Shown piece after piece: positions 8,776 to 17,759 of a stretch of DNA of 48,176 nucleotides (the first letter of the stretch is position 1; each line of letters starts with the position of its first letter). The translations under genes were made by a program, and so were the position numbers. The notes below the pieces were generated by a model. The model was not told the origin of the DNA. It made no database searches and saw nothing but the letters and a program-made list of their open reading frames with translations. This DNA comes from SAR86 cluster bacterium (GTDB lineage Bacteria > Pseudomonadota > Gammaproteobacteria > Pseudomonadales > Pseudohongiellaceae): NCBI GenBank assembly GCA_002401885.1, contig NVUL01000051.1:1-48176 (forward strand), read 5' to 3'.

Positions 8776-9477
8776 TTAATCCTCCCTCACTCGCCATGGA
8801 GGAGGAGTGATCGATGCCAGTTCGCTAAATTCGATCTGGTCTTTATAGCTGTCCAGGGATTTGAAAAAGCCGCGGTGCGGATAGGCGTGGACCAGCCCTT
8901 TGGCTACCAGACTGGGGAATACGTGCTGTTCCATATTAGTGCCTTCCCAATGATCAAATACTTCCTTATCGAAGACAATAAACCCCGCGTTGATCCAGTG
9001 CTCGTCAATAACGGGTTTTTCACGAAGTTGGGTAATTCTATTTGTTTCGTCAATATCGATAACGCCGTATTGACTGTACAGTGGAACCGAAGTGATGGTT
9101 GCCAAGCCGTCATTTTTATTGTGGCGCTCTACCAGTTTCTTGATGGGTACATCGCACAAACCGTCTGCGTAGGTGACAATAAATTGCTCGCCTAAGTGCT
9201 CCTTGCAGGCAAGCACACGGCCGCCAGTGTCGGTTTCTTCCCCGGTATCAAGTATTTCTATGTTGGCGCCCAAGTTTTTGCCGTCGAAATAATCCACCAG
9301 CACGTCCTGTCGATATCCGGCCGCCAGGATGAAATCGCAATAACCCTGAGCGATAAAGTTTTTCACTACCTGAACGATAATGGGCGAGCCACCAACTGGA
9401 AGCATGGGTTTAGGCAAGTACTCTGTGAAGGGAAAAGCCCTGATCCCCTTACCACCGCAAAGAATTATTATTTTCAT
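8776..9477 (-). CDS. Glucose-1-phosphate cytidylyltransferase-like nucleotidyltransferase
   Basis: A 233-residue sugar-nucleotide pyrophosphorylase. It has the N-terminal signature IILCGGKGIRAFPFTEYLPKP, where the usual G-x-G-T/S-R is GKGIR. It also shows features typical of RfbF: DTGEETDTGGR (about 76-86), TYADG (about 101-105), EKP and INAGFIVF, and the GFFKSLDSYKDQ end resembling GFWQPMDTLRDK. It would activate a sugar-1-phosphate, most likely glucose with CTP. It is the first gene of the tight operon running to 514. Slightly shorter than RfbF (257). Confidence 0.78.
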   Translation of the reverse strand: MKIIILCGGKGIRAFPFTEYLPKPMLPVGGSPIIVQVVKNFIAQGYCDFILAAGYRQDVLVDYFDGKNLGANIEILDTGEETDTGGRVLACKEHLGEQFIVTYADGLCDVPIKKLVERHNKNDGLATITSVPLYSQYGVIDIDETNRITQLREKPVIDEHWINAGFIVFDKEVFDHWEGTNMEQHVFPSLVAKGLVHAYPHRGFFKSLDSYKDQIEFSELASITPPPWRVRED

Positions 9478-9547
9478 GTCCTTATGACTTCCTCGTCAGC
9501 TACTAGTGTTAAATCGCTAGATGCGAATGTTTAGTGATCAAATCCGC

Positions 9548-10669
9548 TTAGTTTTTTAAAAACTCTTCCAGTTGAATCTCGGCGTAGCCAATTCCGTATT
9601 CGGGACCTTTCATACCTCTTAGTATAAAGGGTGCTAACTCGGCATAGCTCACGTGTCCATGAAACCACAGTTTGACTGTGTCGTCATCAATCAGCATGGT
9701 CGGGCCAATAATCTCGCCGCTAGTCCACGAAAAGTCGTTGCGAGTAAGCATGGGAAGCTCGTCCTCTTCAAAGTTAATTCCATCGCTTGACATAGCATGG
9801 TGAATTGCTAACTGGGCCCATTGTGGTTCGTTGTGTTCACCGTATGCTGCAATATCGTAAACGAGATGGATTTTTTCATCGTGTACCAGCGCGGCAGGAG
9901 TGGAGTAGCCAACAAAGCCTTTTTCCGGGGGATAAGTAGCCGATTGAGCCAGTACTTTCTGCTGAACGCCGAAAGTTCTTCCGTCCGTTGAGGTTACAAG
10001 TCCGATAGATTGTAACTGAGGTGGATTGTTCCCGGGGCGTGAGCCCATAGCCGTGTAGTACAGGTAAATTGTATCGTTGAAAACTACAGCACCCGGTTCG
10101 GCTACTAGGTAGCCATTCCATTCGCGGTGGTCCCCCGTTGCCTCTAATACTGCTTGGTTATCGTTCACCCAGGTAATACCATCCTCGGAAACAGCATGGC
10201 CAATAGCCATGGCTGGTATGTCTCCTGCTGGGTATACACCGGTGTAGTACATATGGTACTGCCCCTTGTACCGAATCACATTGGGTGTTTCATTGTTTTC
10301 AAAGGGCGTTTCTTCTGCTGATAGCAGCGGCCTATTCGGACTTAATGTCCAGTCGATCCCATTTTTTGATACGGCACGAAAGGGCAGGATCGGGGGTACA
10401 AAAGGCTCATCGACACTGGTCGATAAGTACATGACATATTCATCGCCCACCTTTATCACGGAGGGGTCATTCCACATTCCTTCTTCCCGTTCGTCTCCCG
10501 CGTTTAATACGGGCTGTGGCAAGGCACCCGTGGCCCATTTTTGCTGGCTCGAGTAACCCGCAATGGCATCGGTATTATTGGTGTCAGCATCACTTTGACA
10601 GCCAGTTAATAAAAGGGAGATCGCGATTGCTCCTAGAGCGGGCATGGAAAACAGTTTTCTATTTGGCAT
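9548..10669 (-). CDS. Secreted GH43-like beta-propeller lipoprotein
   Basis: A 373-residue lipoprotein with a signal peptide ending LLLTGC (Cys24). The mature part has the repeating blade pattern of five-bladed propeller glycosidases (GH43/GH32/GH130 type): WNDPSVIKVGDEYVMYLS near 66, then NVIRYKGQYHMYYTGVY, VVFNDTIYLYYTAMG, LVHDEKIHLVYDI and IDDDTVKLWFHGH. The NDPS aspartate and later acidic residues could be catalytic, but I cannot assign the triad. It is 70 nt upstream of the nucleotidyltransferase gene on the same strand, so it may be first in the EPS operon. Role inferred: trimming or processing the exported polymer at the envelope. Confidence 0.72.
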   Translation of the reverse strand: MPNRKLFSMPALGAIAISLLLTGCQSDADTNNTDAIAGYSSQQKWATGALPQPVLNAGDEREEGMWNDPSVIKVGDEYVMYLSTSVDEPFVPPILPFRAVSKNGIDWTLSPNRPLLSAEETPFENNETPNVIRYKGQYHMYYTGVYPAGDIPAMAIGHAVSEDGITWVNDNQAVLEATGDHREWNGYLVAEPGAVVFNDTIYLYYTAMGSRPGNNPPQLQSIGLVTSTDGRTFGVQQKVLAQSATYPPEKGFVGYSTPAALVHDEKIHLVYDIAAYGEHNEPQWAQLAIHHAMSSDGINFEEDELPMLTRNDFSWTSGEIIGPTMLIDDDTVKLWFHGHVSYAELAPFILRGMKGPEYGIGYAEIQLEEFLKN

Positions 10670-10962
10670 TTTATTTGTCCATTCACTAACAGATATTTAA
10701 TGTGAAATTGAGGCTTGGTTCCAGGCGAGGCTTGGCTGGAAATCAATGATTGATTTCTATACCCTGAAGTACTCCGTGGTCTCGACGAAAAAGCCACTCA
10801 ATATACATCATTACCACTTAGATGAGCGACCTATAACGCATGTGCTAGAGGCCCTATTCGGTGCGCTGAGCCGCCTTGTTTGGCGATTGGTTTTCGCCTC
10901 ACAAACCGTGTTATTCTGCTCCACTTGTTTTTAAAACTAATTCGAAAGGCGGATCTGGCTAC
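10670..10962. promoter_or_regulatory. Divergent intergenic region between EPS lipoprotein and methyltransferase genes
   Basis: This 293-bp spacer must hold the promoters for the minus-strand EPS operon and for the plus-strand methyltransferase. A 9-bp direct repeat (10710-10718 and 10727-10735) lies about 45-65 bp upstream of the lipoprotein start and could be an activator site. I see no hexamer pair good enough to name as a promoter. Confidence 0.3.
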
Positions 10963-11643
10963 ATGCTTCGCAATATGTTGAACGGGCACAAGTCTGGTAC
11001 GCTTGCAAACAGGTATCGTCGAGCAAGAATATCGATGCTACTTGAGTTGGTCAAATCCTACAAGCCACCGGTAAAAATTCTCGATATTGGTGGAGTGCAT
11101 CACTTTTGGACGGCAATGGACTTGAGCGAAATGCCCGAGTGCCACATCACTTTTTTAAACAAATGGCCGGCTTCAACAATCTCTGAACTTCCCAACTCCT
11201 GTTATTCGCCGGGCGATGGCAGATCCATGCCTCAGTTTGAGGACAACGAGTTTGATATCACCTTTTCCAACTCGGTTATCGAGCATGTCGGCGGCCTCAG
11301 GGATCAAAAAAGAATGGCCGAAGAGGCGATGCGTGTGGGTAAATCTTATATGGTACAAACACCTAATCGACGCTTTCCAATAGAGCCTCACTTTTTCCTG
11401 CCTTATTTTCAATACTATCCGCTCTGGCTTAGGTCCTTTTTGCATGCAAGGTTCGATCTCGGGTGGTGGGAAAAAGCCGACAGTGCCTATGAAGCGCTTG
11501 AAGAAGTTGAATCGATAAGACTAATTACTAAGTCGGAATTTAAATACCTGTTTCCCGATGCAACGATCGTGGATGAAAAGTTTATGCTCTTGACCAAGTC
11601 GTTTACTGCGATCAGTAGTGAAGTGAGCCCAGTCTCGGTTTAA
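10963..11643 (+). CDS. Class I SAM-dependent methyltransferase
   Basis: The ATG at 10963 with AAAGG 13 nt before it gives a 226-residue protein; the frame stays open upstream to 10876 but that part looks like leader. Motif I is VKILDIGGVHHFW, less glycine-rich than usual; FDITFSNSVIEHVGG is the motif II/III region of the Methyltransf_11 type, followed by MVQTPNRRFPIEPHF. The protein probably methylates a sugar or lipid of the polymer. It stands alone on the plus strand between two minus-strand groups. The substrate is unknown. Confidence 0.75.
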   Translation: MLRNMLNGHKSGTLANRYRRARISMLLELVKSYKPPVKILDIGGVHHFWTAMDLSEMPECHITFLNKWPASTISELPNSCYSPGDGRSMPQFEDNEFDITFSNSVIEHVGGLRDQKRMAEEAMRVGKSYMVQTPNRRFPIEPHFFLPYFQYYPLWLRSFLHARFDLGWWEKADSAYEALEEVESIRLITKSEFKYLFPDATIVDEKFMLLTKSFTAISSEVSPVSV

Positions 11644-12121
11644 TGCACTTATCCGTTAGTGGAATGGATGCCTGACTTCGGCGAGAAAACACAAATTGCC
11701 ATCACACTTGTTCATATGTCCAAACTGCAAGACTGTGAATGGTCTTCGCACATCCATATCCAGATTAGCAAAGAGGGCTGTGTTAGCGTAGGCCAGAGGA
11801 TAGCTTCTCGCAAGGATGTCGTAGAATCAGAGGAGGTGGCTTTAATTCTACTAATACGTCAAAAAAGGCAAATCGTTTCCGCAAATTTCATATTAGAAGG
11901 CTTATTAATACGATGGTTGTAGCGTCATTAGCTAGTGCCTGCGAGCTTTTTCAGCTCAAGATAAGCTGTTTAACATTATTTATTGTTTTGACAATGGTAT
12001 CCGCTTATTATGGTGCTCTTAGTAAAAGCTCGAAATAGCTTCTTCAAAACAGAAAATTAAAGAGCCTCGATTCAGACCGTTTATATCCTCATCTTTGATG
12101 CCATGCTAGGAATTTGATGCC
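11644..12121. other. Intergenic stretch, no supported gene
   Basis: This holds an 87-codon open frame (11659-11922, GTG start) and a competing minus-strand frame, neither with recognisable features. The right end is AT-rich and leads into a 19-bp tandem duplication before the dioxygenase gene. No convincing promoter with normal spacing was found. Confidence 0.4.
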
Positions 12122-12131
12122 ATGCTAGGAA
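12094..12131 (+). repeat. 19-bp perfect tandem duplication across a start codon
   Basis: Positions 12094-12112 and 12113-12131 are identical. Each copy contains an ATG. The upstream ATG (12103) starts a five-codon frame (M-L-G-I-stop) whose stop lies inside copy 2; the downstream ATG (12122) starts the dioxygenase. The arrangement makes an upstream mini-ORF in front of the real gene and looks like a slippage event. Confidence 0.85.
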
Positions 12132-13066
12132 TAATCAAACAGCTTAAATTACCCTACATCTTGTATAATATTTTTCATAAGAAGGAAATGAAACACAATG
12201 AGAAATTGTTTAAGAAGTACGGTATAGATAAAAGATATTATTCCTCTATTTCAAGTAAAGATTTTAAAGGAAAAGCATCCCTCTTAGAAAGCCCAATTGC
12301 TACAACCGAAGATAGAGACCTCGAAAAGTCGCATGCTTTCCAGTCACTAAACGAAGAATCCCAAACCAGCCTCAAATCATTTCATGACAATGGTCATGCG
12401 ATTCTACGAAATTACCTTTCAGAAGAAGAAGTTGATCGGGTTAATTTTGAAATCGATGATTTGTTGAAGCGAAAAACTCTTCGATATAAGTGGGGCATGA
12501 AAATTGCTTTTGGCTTTCGACATTCGAAAGCGATAAAAGATATTGGCAGCAACAAAAATCTTAAAGAAATACTTGGTTTATTATTAGAAGGTAAGCCAAT
12601 ATTGTTTCAAAGTTTAAACTTCAAAATGGGAAGTGAGCAGGCCACTCATTCTGACTCGATTCATATGACAACCTTTCCTTTAGGTGGTCTTCTAGGTGTC
12701 TGGATTGCCCTCGAAGATATGACAGATGATAACGGGCCGCTACATTATTATCCCGGCAGCCATAAACTCCCTTATTACTTGAATGGCGATTATGATAACG
12801 AAGGAACTGATTTCATGATCGGCAATAAATCATATGATGTATACGAACAGATGATGAGGGATAAAATAGAAGAATTAGGCTTGGAGAAAAAAATATTCAA
12901 TGCTAGAAAAGGGGATATATTGATCTGGCATGCAAATCTGTTTCATGGCGGTGAACCTCACAACGATAAAAATAAAACTAGAAAAAGCATGGTGCTTCAC
13001 TATTTTAAAGAAAATTGCATTTGTTATCACGAATTAACGCAGCGGCCCGCAGTGATAAGAAAGTAA
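12122..13066 (+). CDS. PhyH-family Fe(II)/2-oxoglutarate dioxygenase
   Basis: A 314-residue soluble protein of the phytanoyl-CoA dioxygenase superfamily. The facial triad is visible: H176 and D178 (ATHSDS), distal H275 (NLFHGGEP), with R287 as the likely 2-oxoglutarate anchor; NGPLHYYPGSHKLPYY is a family hallmark. Such enzymes hydroxylate lipids or small molecules; one acting on a sugar or lipid carrier of this locus is possible but not shown. The gene is clearly more AT-rich than its neighbours and faces away from both minus-strand groups, which suggests separate acquisition. The start used is the ATG in the second copy of a tandem duplication. Confidence 0.85.
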   Translation: MLGIIKQLKLPYILYNIFHKKEMKHNEKLFKKYGIDKRYYSSISSKDFKGKASLLESPIATTEDRDLEKSHAFQSLNEESQTSLKSFHDNGHAILRNYLSEEEVDRVNFEIDDLLKRKTLRYKWGMKIAFGFRHSKAIKDIGSNKNLKEILGLLLEGKPILFQSLNFKMGSEQATHSDSIHMTTFPLGGLLGVWIALEDMTDDNGPLHYYPGSHKLPYYLNGDYDNEGTDFMIGNKSYDVYEQMMRDKIEELGLEKKIFNARKGDILIWHANLFHGGEPHNDKNKTRKSMVLHYFKENCICYHELTQRPAVIRK

Positions 13067-13256
13067 GACTGCCTATAAAAAGGATCAATTATTTAGGTTT
13101 TTATTTCAATATTAGATGCATCAGATACTATCCATCATTAAATGAATAACCTGGGAAAACTAAAGCGAGAAGTTGGTGTTTCTAAGTTGACGGCTGGCGT
13201 ATACGAAGAACAAAAGCTATGTATATTGAAGTTTTCCCTGTGTCCCTTCTATCCAC

Positions 13257-14708
13257 TCAATACACATTTTTTCCGCCTAAATTAAATATTGTTTTAAACA
13301 GAATTTTAACGTCGAGCATCAGTGACCAGTTGCGAATGTACTGGAGGTCCTGTTCGATGCGTTGGGCCATTACGTCTAGTGATTGGGTTTCGCCTCGTAA
13401 GCCGTTTACTTGAGCTAGGCCGGTAATTCCAGGTTTTATTTTGTGTCTCACCATGTAGCGGTGGATTTGCTTGCGCAGATCCTCGTTGACAATATCCGGG
13501 TGTGGCCTTGGGCCTACCACGGACATGTTTCCGATAAGCACATTAAGAAACTGCGGAATTTCATCCAGCGAAGTCTTTCGCAGGTATGCCCCCAACTTGG
13601 TAATTCGCGGATCATTTTTGGTTGCTTGTGAGTAAACTTGCTCGCAATCTTCTATATACATGCTCCGGAATTTCCACATTTTGAAGCTCTCGCCATTAAT
13701 GCCATAGCGATTTTGTTTGAAAAATACCGGTCCCTTGGAACTCAGTTTCACCAATACGCCGATAACCAGCATCAAAGGGAGCAGTAGGGGAGCCGCGGCC
13801 AATACGAGAATAATATCTTCGAGGCGTTTTACATAGCGCTGGTGATCGACAAAGGGAGACTCCACAATGCTGATCACGGGCTGGCCGAAGACTTCATCCC
13901 AGCGAGATTGAATTATGTCAAAATTGGAAAAACTTGGGCAGTAATAGATGGAAGCGGTGGTATCGGAAAATAGGTCTATGTAGGTCTTGATACGTTTTTC
14001 TGCTGCGAGCGGTAAGCAAATGTAAATGATATCTACTGAGCCATCGCGCGCCAATTCGAACAATTTGTCAATATTACCCGCGAGCTCAGGTTTCTTTACC
14101 GCCATGCGCTCTAACTCTTCCGCATGTCGATCATCAAATACTCCTATGTTTTTCATGCCCATCCAAGCATGGGTCTCGTAGATTCGCATCATGTTAACTG
14201 CAATATCGTTCGCGCCCACAAAGGCTGCAGTCCGTACATCATAGCCGAAGGCACGCGCATAACGGGTGATTAGGCGGGCGGTAAAATGCACTATCGATAT
14301 AACCAAGAAAGCGGCTAGGTACCAACTCAGGCCGGCGATGGTGTCCAGTGCGGCGGGAGTCTTGAGGAAGAATAATACAGACACCAGCAAGATGACTGAC
14401 AAGCTCCAGTAAAGGAAAATCTTGATGAGTTCAAATCTGAACTGGATAACTCGGAAGGATCTATAGAGATTAAAGAATGACGCGGTAATCTCGAATACAA
14501 GTGCCGCCGCTAAGCCAATCACAATGTGCTCGGTTTCCCAATTGATCTCGAACAGATACAGGGTCAAGTAAAGGGTGCCAAATATAACTACCGCGTCGAG
14601 CAGGCTGCACAACCGTATTAACAGCGCACTATGCTGACGCAGGAAGCCGGTTCTAATAGATCCGCTGTTCCGATTGTAGCTCTGGCTAAGGCTGTTGGAT
14701 TCGTTCAC
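13257..14708 (-). CDS. Undecaprenyl-phosphate sugar phosphotransferase (WbaP/WcaJ-like)
   Basis: A 483-residue polyprenol phosphate hexose-1-phosphate transferase, the enzyme that starts repeat-unit assembly on undecaprenyl phosphate. Four hydrophobic segments lie in the first ~150 residues, a CoA-binding-like Rossmann region follows (AAFVGANDIAVNM), then a fifth hydrophobic segment (about 283-305). The catalytic domain is complete: MWKFRSMY, the DEIPQFLNVLIGNMSVVGPRP signature and KPGITGLAQVNG. It ends the 16923-13257 operon. The sugar (glucose or galactose type) cannot be decided. Confidence 0.92.
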   Translation of the reverse strand: MNESNSLSQSYNRNSGSIRTGFLRQHSALLIRLCSLLDAVVIFGTLYLTLYLFEINWETEHIVIGLAAALVFEITASFFNLYRSFRVIQFRFELIKIFLYWSLSVILLVSVLFFLKTPAALDTIAGLSWYLAAFLVISIVHFTARLITRYARAFGYDVRTAAFVGANDIAVNMMRIYETHAWMGMKNIGVFDDRHAEELERMAVKKPELAGNIDKLFELARDGSVDIIYICLPLAAEKRIKTYIDLFSDTTASIYYCPSFSNFDIIQSRWDEVFGQPVISIVESPFVDHQRYVKRLEDIILVLAAAPLLLPLMLVIGVLVKLSSKGPVFFKQNRYGINGESFKMWKFRSMYIEDCEQVYSQATKNDPRITKLGAYLRKTSLDEIPQFLNVLIGNMSVVGPRPHPDIVNEDLRKQIHRYMVRHKIKPGITGLAQVNGLRGETQSLDVMAQRIEQDLQYIRNWSLMLDVKILFKTIFNLGGKNVY

Positions 14709-14799
14709 TTATTAATTCCATTTCTATTTTCAGTTCTATTCAGCCCAACTCTTTGGCACTGTCTATTGCTCTAGGCCAATGCGGCTCAAGATTTAATCT

Positions 14800-15960
14800 C
14801 TAGGCTTGAAGGCCGGTGACGTCCCTGTAGACATTCATCAATCGCTCGAAGCATATGTCCTCGTTTAATTGATCTTGTACATCGCGTCTTCCGGCGGCAC
14901 CCAGTCTTCGGCATAAGTCGGCGTCGTGCCAAATACTTTGTAATTTGTCAGTTAGCTCGTCTACATTGCCTGTTTCGAAAAGCAGGCCGGTTACGTTGTC
15001 CTCGACGAGGTCCGGCATGGCACCAATGCGCGGGGCAATCACTGGAACACCTTCGGCCTTGGCCTCAGACAGGACGCAGGCAAATGTCTCCTCCCAGAGG
15101 CTGGCGACTACTAATACCCGTGCGCCGCGGTAAAACTCGGTCAGGGACTCTGGGGTTGGAGTGGCCACACACTTGGCATCGTCACCCACGAGAATACCGG
15201 GATGACTCATAGAGTCACCAGCCAAGCGCAGTGGTAGGTCCAGCCGTCGGCAGGCTTCCATGAGTAAACCTACCCCTTTTTCTGGGGCAAAGCGACCCGC
15301 GTAGCCTACGTATTCGCCGGCATAGGGGTCGTTAATCCCTTCATCCGGAGCCGGAATAACGCAGGGAATGGTCGCTACCCGCTCCGGTGAGATGCCAGCT
15401 TGATCTTCAATCCAAGATTTGGAAAACTCGGACAACACGATGAAGCGCGTAATATGGTCTGTAAATAGACCAAAGCGGCGTGCCACAGCGCTGCGCAAGC
15501 CATAGGCCAAGCTTTCAGGGACGCTGCCGCGACAATTATTGAGGATTGCTTTGTATTCCTTGCCCCCACGGCAGTCATAACAGATTCCTTCGTTGTTGTG
15601 ATGGGTGGCTATAGGGCAGGTGATTCTGAAATCGTAGCAAGTCATAACTACCGGAATGCCAGCGGCGGTGCAGCGCGGCAATATCCACGGAGAGATCATT
15701 GGGAACAGTTCGTGGACGTGAACCACGTCGGGACGGAATTCTTGCAGGGTGTGCTCGAACGCTTTTACCGCTGAGCGAGCGTATATCCCGGAAAAAAAAG
15801 CTTCTATTTTGCCTAGCAAGCCCGCTGGCAAATCTTTGCTGTCGCGGCCAAAGAAGCCAATTTCCAGTCCGCGCTTGGTACAGGTATCGATGACAGCATG
15901 GCATGCGGCATCTGAGCCACCGACACCGCGGTGCTGGTTGTTAACGTGGAGTATGCGCAT
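14800..15960 (-). CDS. GT4 family glycosyltransferase
   Basis: A 386-residue GT-B enzyme. The N-terminus (MRILHVNNQHRGVGGSD) is typical of family 4 and the C-terminal nucleotide-sugar site has YAGRFAPEKGV (about 229-239) and the EAKAEGVPVIAPRIGAMPD region with the retaining-GT4 E-x7-E-like spacing. A Cys-rich loop (CPIATHHNNEGICYDCRGGKE) is seen in a subset of GT4 enzymes. It lies 3 nt after the GT2 gene and 91 nt before the initiating transferase. Confidence 0.88.
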   Translation of the reverse strand: MRILHVNNQHRGVGGSDAACHAVIDTCTKRGLEIGFFGRDSKDLPAGLLGKIEAFFSGIYARSAVKAFEHTLQEFRPDVVHVHELFPMISPWILPRCTAAGIPVVMTCYDFRITCPIATHHNNEGICYDCRGGKEYKAILNNCRGSVPESLAYGLRSAVARRFGLFTDHITRFIVLSEFSKSWIEDQAGISPERVATIPCVIPAPDEGINDPYAGEYVGYAGRFAPEKGVGLLMEACRRLDLPLRLAGDSMSHPGILVGDDAKCVATPTPESLTEFYRGARVLVVASLWEETFACVLSEAKAEGVPVIAPRIGAMPDLVEDNVTGLLFETGNVDELTDKLQSIWHDADLCRRLGAAGRRDVQDQLNEDICFERLMNVYRDVTGLQA

Positions 15961-15963
15961 TGA

Positions 15964-16923
15964 TTATTGGCGCCCACAGCGTAAAAACGATTTGAAGGCC
16001 ACCCCTGCGTGGTGCCGATTCATGCTACCTTGCTCCGCATAGCTAGGGTCATTCCCAACGATAGAGAGAACGGCAAAGCAACACCAACGCGCCGAGTAGC
16101 CGCAGGTTAGCAGCAGGTCATAAATCCAAGTTCTCAATTGTCCGTGGCGGTTCCGGAAATAGGCGCGGTTACCCTTGACCACGCTGGCCAGGATCTCAGC
16201 TGAGGATTGCTTAGATACACTTTGCCGCAAGTGATGCATGACGCTCGCCTTCGAAGTATAGAGTACGCGCCATCCGGAATTTTGGACTCTGTCACACAGT
16301 TCAAGATCTTCTCCGTACATGAAAAACTGTGGGTCAAAAATGTTATTGCCGACGGCAGCAGGACGAATCATCAAGGCGGCTCCCGAAACCCAGCCGATAT
16401 CGAAGGTGCCTTGGCGGTCTTCGATTAAGAACGTAGGCTGTGGTGCCCAACTTTTGGGCAGTAGGCGAAACAGATTTAACCAGTGCCAAGCAATATTGTT
16501 TAATGTAGGCAGCGCCCCTCCGGACGCGCGCTGAAAGGACCCGTCGCTATTGAGCAGGCGAGCACCGAGAATGCCTGCGTCAGGCATGCTGTCCATCAGT
16601 TTCAGCATCTGGGTTATGGCTTTTTCCCTGACTTCTGCGTCAGGGTTAAGTAATAGGATGTATTTCCCTCGACATTGGGGGAAAGCTTGGTTATTCGCTC
16701 GGCCAAAGCCCTTGTTGTCAGAATTGGCTGTCAGCAGGAATTCAGGAAACTTTTCACGGACCATATCGACGCTATTGTCCGATGAGTTATTGTCGATGAC
16801 GTGGACTTCATACTTCTCAGGCGGCAACCCGGCGTATTGACGGATTGAAAGCAGGCACGATTCCAACAATTCGCACACGTTCCAGTTGACGACAATGATT
16901 GATAGCTCAAGCAATTCGCTCAC
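15964..16923 (-). CDS. GT2 family glycosyltransferase (WbbL/rhamnosyltransferase-like)
   Basis: A 319-residue GT-A enzyme starting at a GTG; an in-frame TAA three codons upstream rules out extension. Features: SIIVVNWNVCELLESCLLS, VIDNNSSDNSVDMV (41-54), LLLNPDAEV with the DxD-like acidic site, and the acceptor-side GEDLELCDRV. This set is typical of inverting rhamnosyl- and related transferases (WbbL group). It is first in a three-gene minus-strand operon and is read divergently from the sugar-modification operon. Confidence 0.87.
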   Translation of the reverse strand: MSELLELSIIVVNWNVCELLESCLLSIRQYAGLPPEKYEVHVIDNNSSDNSVDMVREKFPEFLLTANSDNKGFGRANNQAFPQCRGKYILLLNPDAEVREKAITQMLKLMDSMPDAGILGARLLNSDGSFQRASGGALPTLNNIAWHWLNLFRLLPKSWAPQPTFLIEDRQGTFDIGWVSGAALMIRPAAVGNNIFDPQFFMYGEDLELCDRVQNSGWRVLYTSKASVMHHLRQSVSKQSSAEILASVVKGNRAYFRNRHGQLRTWIYDLLLTCGYSARWCCFAVLSIVGNDPSYAEQGSMNRHHAGVAFKSFLRCGRQ

Positions 16924-17330
16924 CGGTTCTTAGGGGGCGGTTTGGCAGCATCTTCGACCCGGGCAAGCTCGAGATTGCTGTGAGGAGGGAACAAATTGAA
17001 ACCATCTAAAAAAACCTTGAATATCCATAATTGCCCACATCTAACAATCATAGGTCAATGGCTAGATCGAGACAAGGTAGCTGCTCGGATTAGGGGTGGT
17101 TAAAAGGCTTAGCTAACGGCAGCGCTAGTATTCGTGCTGGCTGGATTGACAAATGGGGATGTTTATTGTCATAGTCGCCTCTGGAAAACAGGGCTGAACA
17201 TTATCCATTTACGAATCTTTGAATCCGCAGTTTAGGGTTTGGAACATTGGACATAAAGTGTAGGGATGGCTCATTGCTATATGGCACACAAAGTCATTTT
17301 GATATCGGTACAAAAACATTGGAGAACAAA
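16924..17330. promoter_or_regulatory. Divergent promoter region
   Basis: This stretch separates the minus-strand GT2 operon from the plus-strand sugar operon. A perfect TTGACA lies at 17146-17151 with a weak CATAGT at 17170-17175 (18-bp spacing), the only plausible sigma70 pair for the plus-strand operon. An upstream TTG at 17247 keeps the cupin frame open, but the translated part there has no family resemblance. Nothing else stands out. Confidence 0.35.
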
Positions 17331-17750
17331 TTGGACAGCATAAGTAAAGCGCTCAGGGAAGAGTATTTGAATGACCCCATCGTTAAGCTCGATACTCCTT
17401 TTATAGACGAACGAGGAGCTATTTACCCAATCGTTGACGAAGTAATGGAATCTTGCGTGATTATTTCTTCTAAAAAAGGCACTGTACGTGCTAATCACTA
17501 CCATAAAACAGATTGGCACTATTGCTATGTGATGGAAGGAGAAATTCAGTATCACTGGCGCTCCACTGGCGACACTGCGGAACCGAGTGTTGTCACAATT
17601 GCGAAAGGTCAGTGCTTTTTTACTCCGCCAATGGTTGATCATGCGATGGTATTTAGCAAGGACACCACCTTCGTGACCTTGGGCAGAAACCCGAGAGATC
17701 AGGAGACCTACGAAGCGGATATTGAGCGCATTGAGCTGGTTAAAGCCTGA
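17331..17750 (+). CDS. Small cupin-domain protein (sugar isomerase/epimerase-like)
   Basis: A 139-residue cupin if started at the TTG at 17331, chosen because GGAGA lies 5 nt before it; a TTG at 17247 would give 167 residues. The metal-site motif is ANHYHKTDWHYCYVMEGEIQ and the second cupin motif FFTPPMVDHAMVF. The pattern is closest to the cupins of sugar-nucleotide pathways (FdtA/WxcM-like ketoisomerases or the CapF C-terminal domain). It is followed 9 nt later by a sugar C-methyltransferase gene, so a role in preparing a keto-sugar for methylation is a reasonable inference. Confidence 0.75.
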   Translation: MDSISKALREEYLNDPIVKLDTPFIDERGAIYPIVDEVMESCVIISSKKGTVRANHYHKTDWHYCYVMEGEIQYHWRSTGDTAEPSVVTIAKGQCFFTPPMVDHAMVFSKDTTFVTLGRNPRDQETYEADIERIELVKA

Positions 17751-17759
17751 GCACCGACT

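Noticed and set aside
11659-11922. 87-codon GTG-started frame after the methyltransferase
   Set aside because: No motif and no convincing ribosome binding site; a competing minus-strand frame reads about as well, so neither is supported.
13141-13281. 46-codon plus frame overlapping the end of the initiating transferase gene
   Set aside because: Overlaps a strongly supported gene on the other strand and has no features.
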